Origin: Vanilla planifolia
Lineage: Eukaryota > Streptophyta > Magnoliopsida > Asparagales > Orchidaceae
Reading direction: 5' to 3'
NCBI GenBank assembly: GCA_023846275.1
Contig: CM043868.1
Coordinates: 14,913,755-14,977,754, forward strand
Length of the DNA: 64,000 nucleotides
Below, piece by piece: positions 63,658 to 64,000 of the stretch. The position numbers and the translations under genes are program-made. The first letter of the stretch is position 1. Every line of letters starts with the position of its first letter. The notes beneath the pieces were generated by a model. It had not been told where the DNA came from. It searched no databases and worked only from the letters and a program-made list of their open reading frames with translations.

Positions 63658-63666
63658 TCACTGCAT
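63658..63666 (-). promoter_or_regulatory. Minimal upstream ORF (Met-Gln-stop) in leader exon
   Basis: ATG CAG TGA on the minus strand lies inside the putative leader. If transcription starts near the telo-box, this two-codon uORF precedes the main start. The second codon is followed directly by a GTGAGT-like splice donor, so it may be spliced away in some transcripts. Confidence 0.3.
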
Positions 63667-63735
63667 TCTCGCAGCCAACCAAAAGGAAGCCAAAAAAAAT
63701 TTGGAAGGCGGTAAACGTCGGTGCGGAAAAATGAA

Positions 63736-63744
63736 TTAGGGTTT
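63736..63744 (-). promoter_or_regulatory. Telo-box (AAACCCTAA) at the NRPA2 5' end
   Basis: The minus strand reads AAACCCTAA just upstream of the GC-richer leader exon. Telo-boxes are known in plant promoters of ribosomal-protein and other ribosome-biogenesis genes, where they act near the transcription start. Finding one in front of an RNA polymerase I subunit fits that group. Function here is inferred from motif and position only. Confidence 0.5.
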
Positions 63745-63751
63745 AAGTTTT

Positions 63752-64000
63752 AAATATTTGATATGTTAAATAATTAATTAAATTATGATTTTATATTTAA
63801 TACTTTTAATTTTCATAATAATTTCAAACGAAATTTGATATAGATTTCTCTCCATGAAATATATTCAATAATATTTTTTTAACATTTTGAAATATTTTTT
63901 AATTAAAGTTGGCATGTTTTATAAAATATATATATATATTAAACTATTTGTCTCTTATGACAAATACATTGAAAAAATGATCTAATAATAATAATTTGGT
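63752..64000. other. AT-rich upstream region
   Basis: Upstream of the leader exon the sequence becomes almost pure AT, with TATTTAAAAC-like and TA-run stretches (for example 63,930-63,940). It may contain the NRPA2 core promoter. No motif beyond the telo-box is convincing, and no divergent gene is visible. Confidence 0.4.

Larger units (their letters stand above)
63351..63730 (-). other. NRPA2: Putative non-coding leader exon 1 of NRPA2 (5' end uncertain)
   Basis: This patch is clearly richer in G, C and CpG than its surroundings. On the minus strand it ends TTTCCG followed by a good donor GTAAGG at 63350-63345. Joined to exon 2 it puts an open frame upstream of the ATG, but that frame has no ATG of its own back to an in-frame TAG, so I call it 5' untranslated. 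Other possible donors (GTGAGT) occur at two places inside it, next to a duplicated AAACCCATTT sequence. The true first-exon end is therefore uncertain, and the transcription start is not determined. Confidence 0.6.

Noticed and set aside
63465-63734. Plus-strand 89-codon open frame opposite the leader exon
   Set aside because: It lies antisense to the putative NRPA2 leader, resembles no protein I know, and its openness is explained by a GC-richer patch with few stops.

Overview
This window looks like nuclear DNA from a seed plant with a very large genome, most likely a gymnosperm. It is strongly AT-rich and full of decayed LINE and LTR retroelements. It carries one recognisable protein-coding gene, which has very short exons, several plant-sized introns of 76-154 nt, and introns of 2.6 kb to more than 24 kb. 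The species cannot be named from what is visible.

The gene lies on the minus strand and encodes the second-largest subunit of RNA polymerase I (NRPA2/RPA2, the plant counterpart of POLR1B/RPA135). I assembled twelve coding exons and one 5' leader exon by reading splice sites and protein similarity. The leader is near 63.35-63.73 kb, the ATG is at 57,659-57,657, and the last recognisable exon ends at 24,691. These exons encode 372 residues in one uninterrupted frame, about the N-terminal third of a protein of roughly 1,180 residues. None of the conserved C-terminal blocks was found, so the gene probably runs off the low-coordinate edge inside an intron of at least 24.7 kb. Intron 2 (57,424-57,499) has the hallmarks of a U12-type AT-AC intron.

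Layout by descending coordinate (direction of transcription): AT-rich upstream DNA (63.75-64.0 kb); leader exon with a telo-box and two tiny uORFs (63.35-63.75); intron 1 (57.66-63.35) with a 175-bp tandem duplication and TA/TG microsatellites; exons 2-4 (57.15-57.66); intron 4 with a 256-bp tandem duplication; exon 5 (54.4); intron 5; exons 6-7 (50.1-50.4); intron 7 (12.8 kb) with a degenerate ~37-bp-period repeat field; exons 8-9 (37.1-37.3); intron 9 (11.7 kb) with a gag-bearing LTR element, a partial LTR and a LINE; exons 10-13 (24.7-25.45); and the start of intron 13 (1-24,690).

The intron 13 region holds a probable degenerate LTR element (18.2-23.1 kb), a non-coding LTR element whose LTRs contain 74-bp tandem repeats (11.8-15.16 kb), a GC-richer exon-like island (11.05-11.46 kb), a Ty3/gypsy reverse-transcriptase fragment (10.45-10.73 kb) and two LINE remnants (7.4-8.4 and 0.6-3.5 kb). 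No rRNA, tRNA, CRISPR array or bacterial feature was seen.
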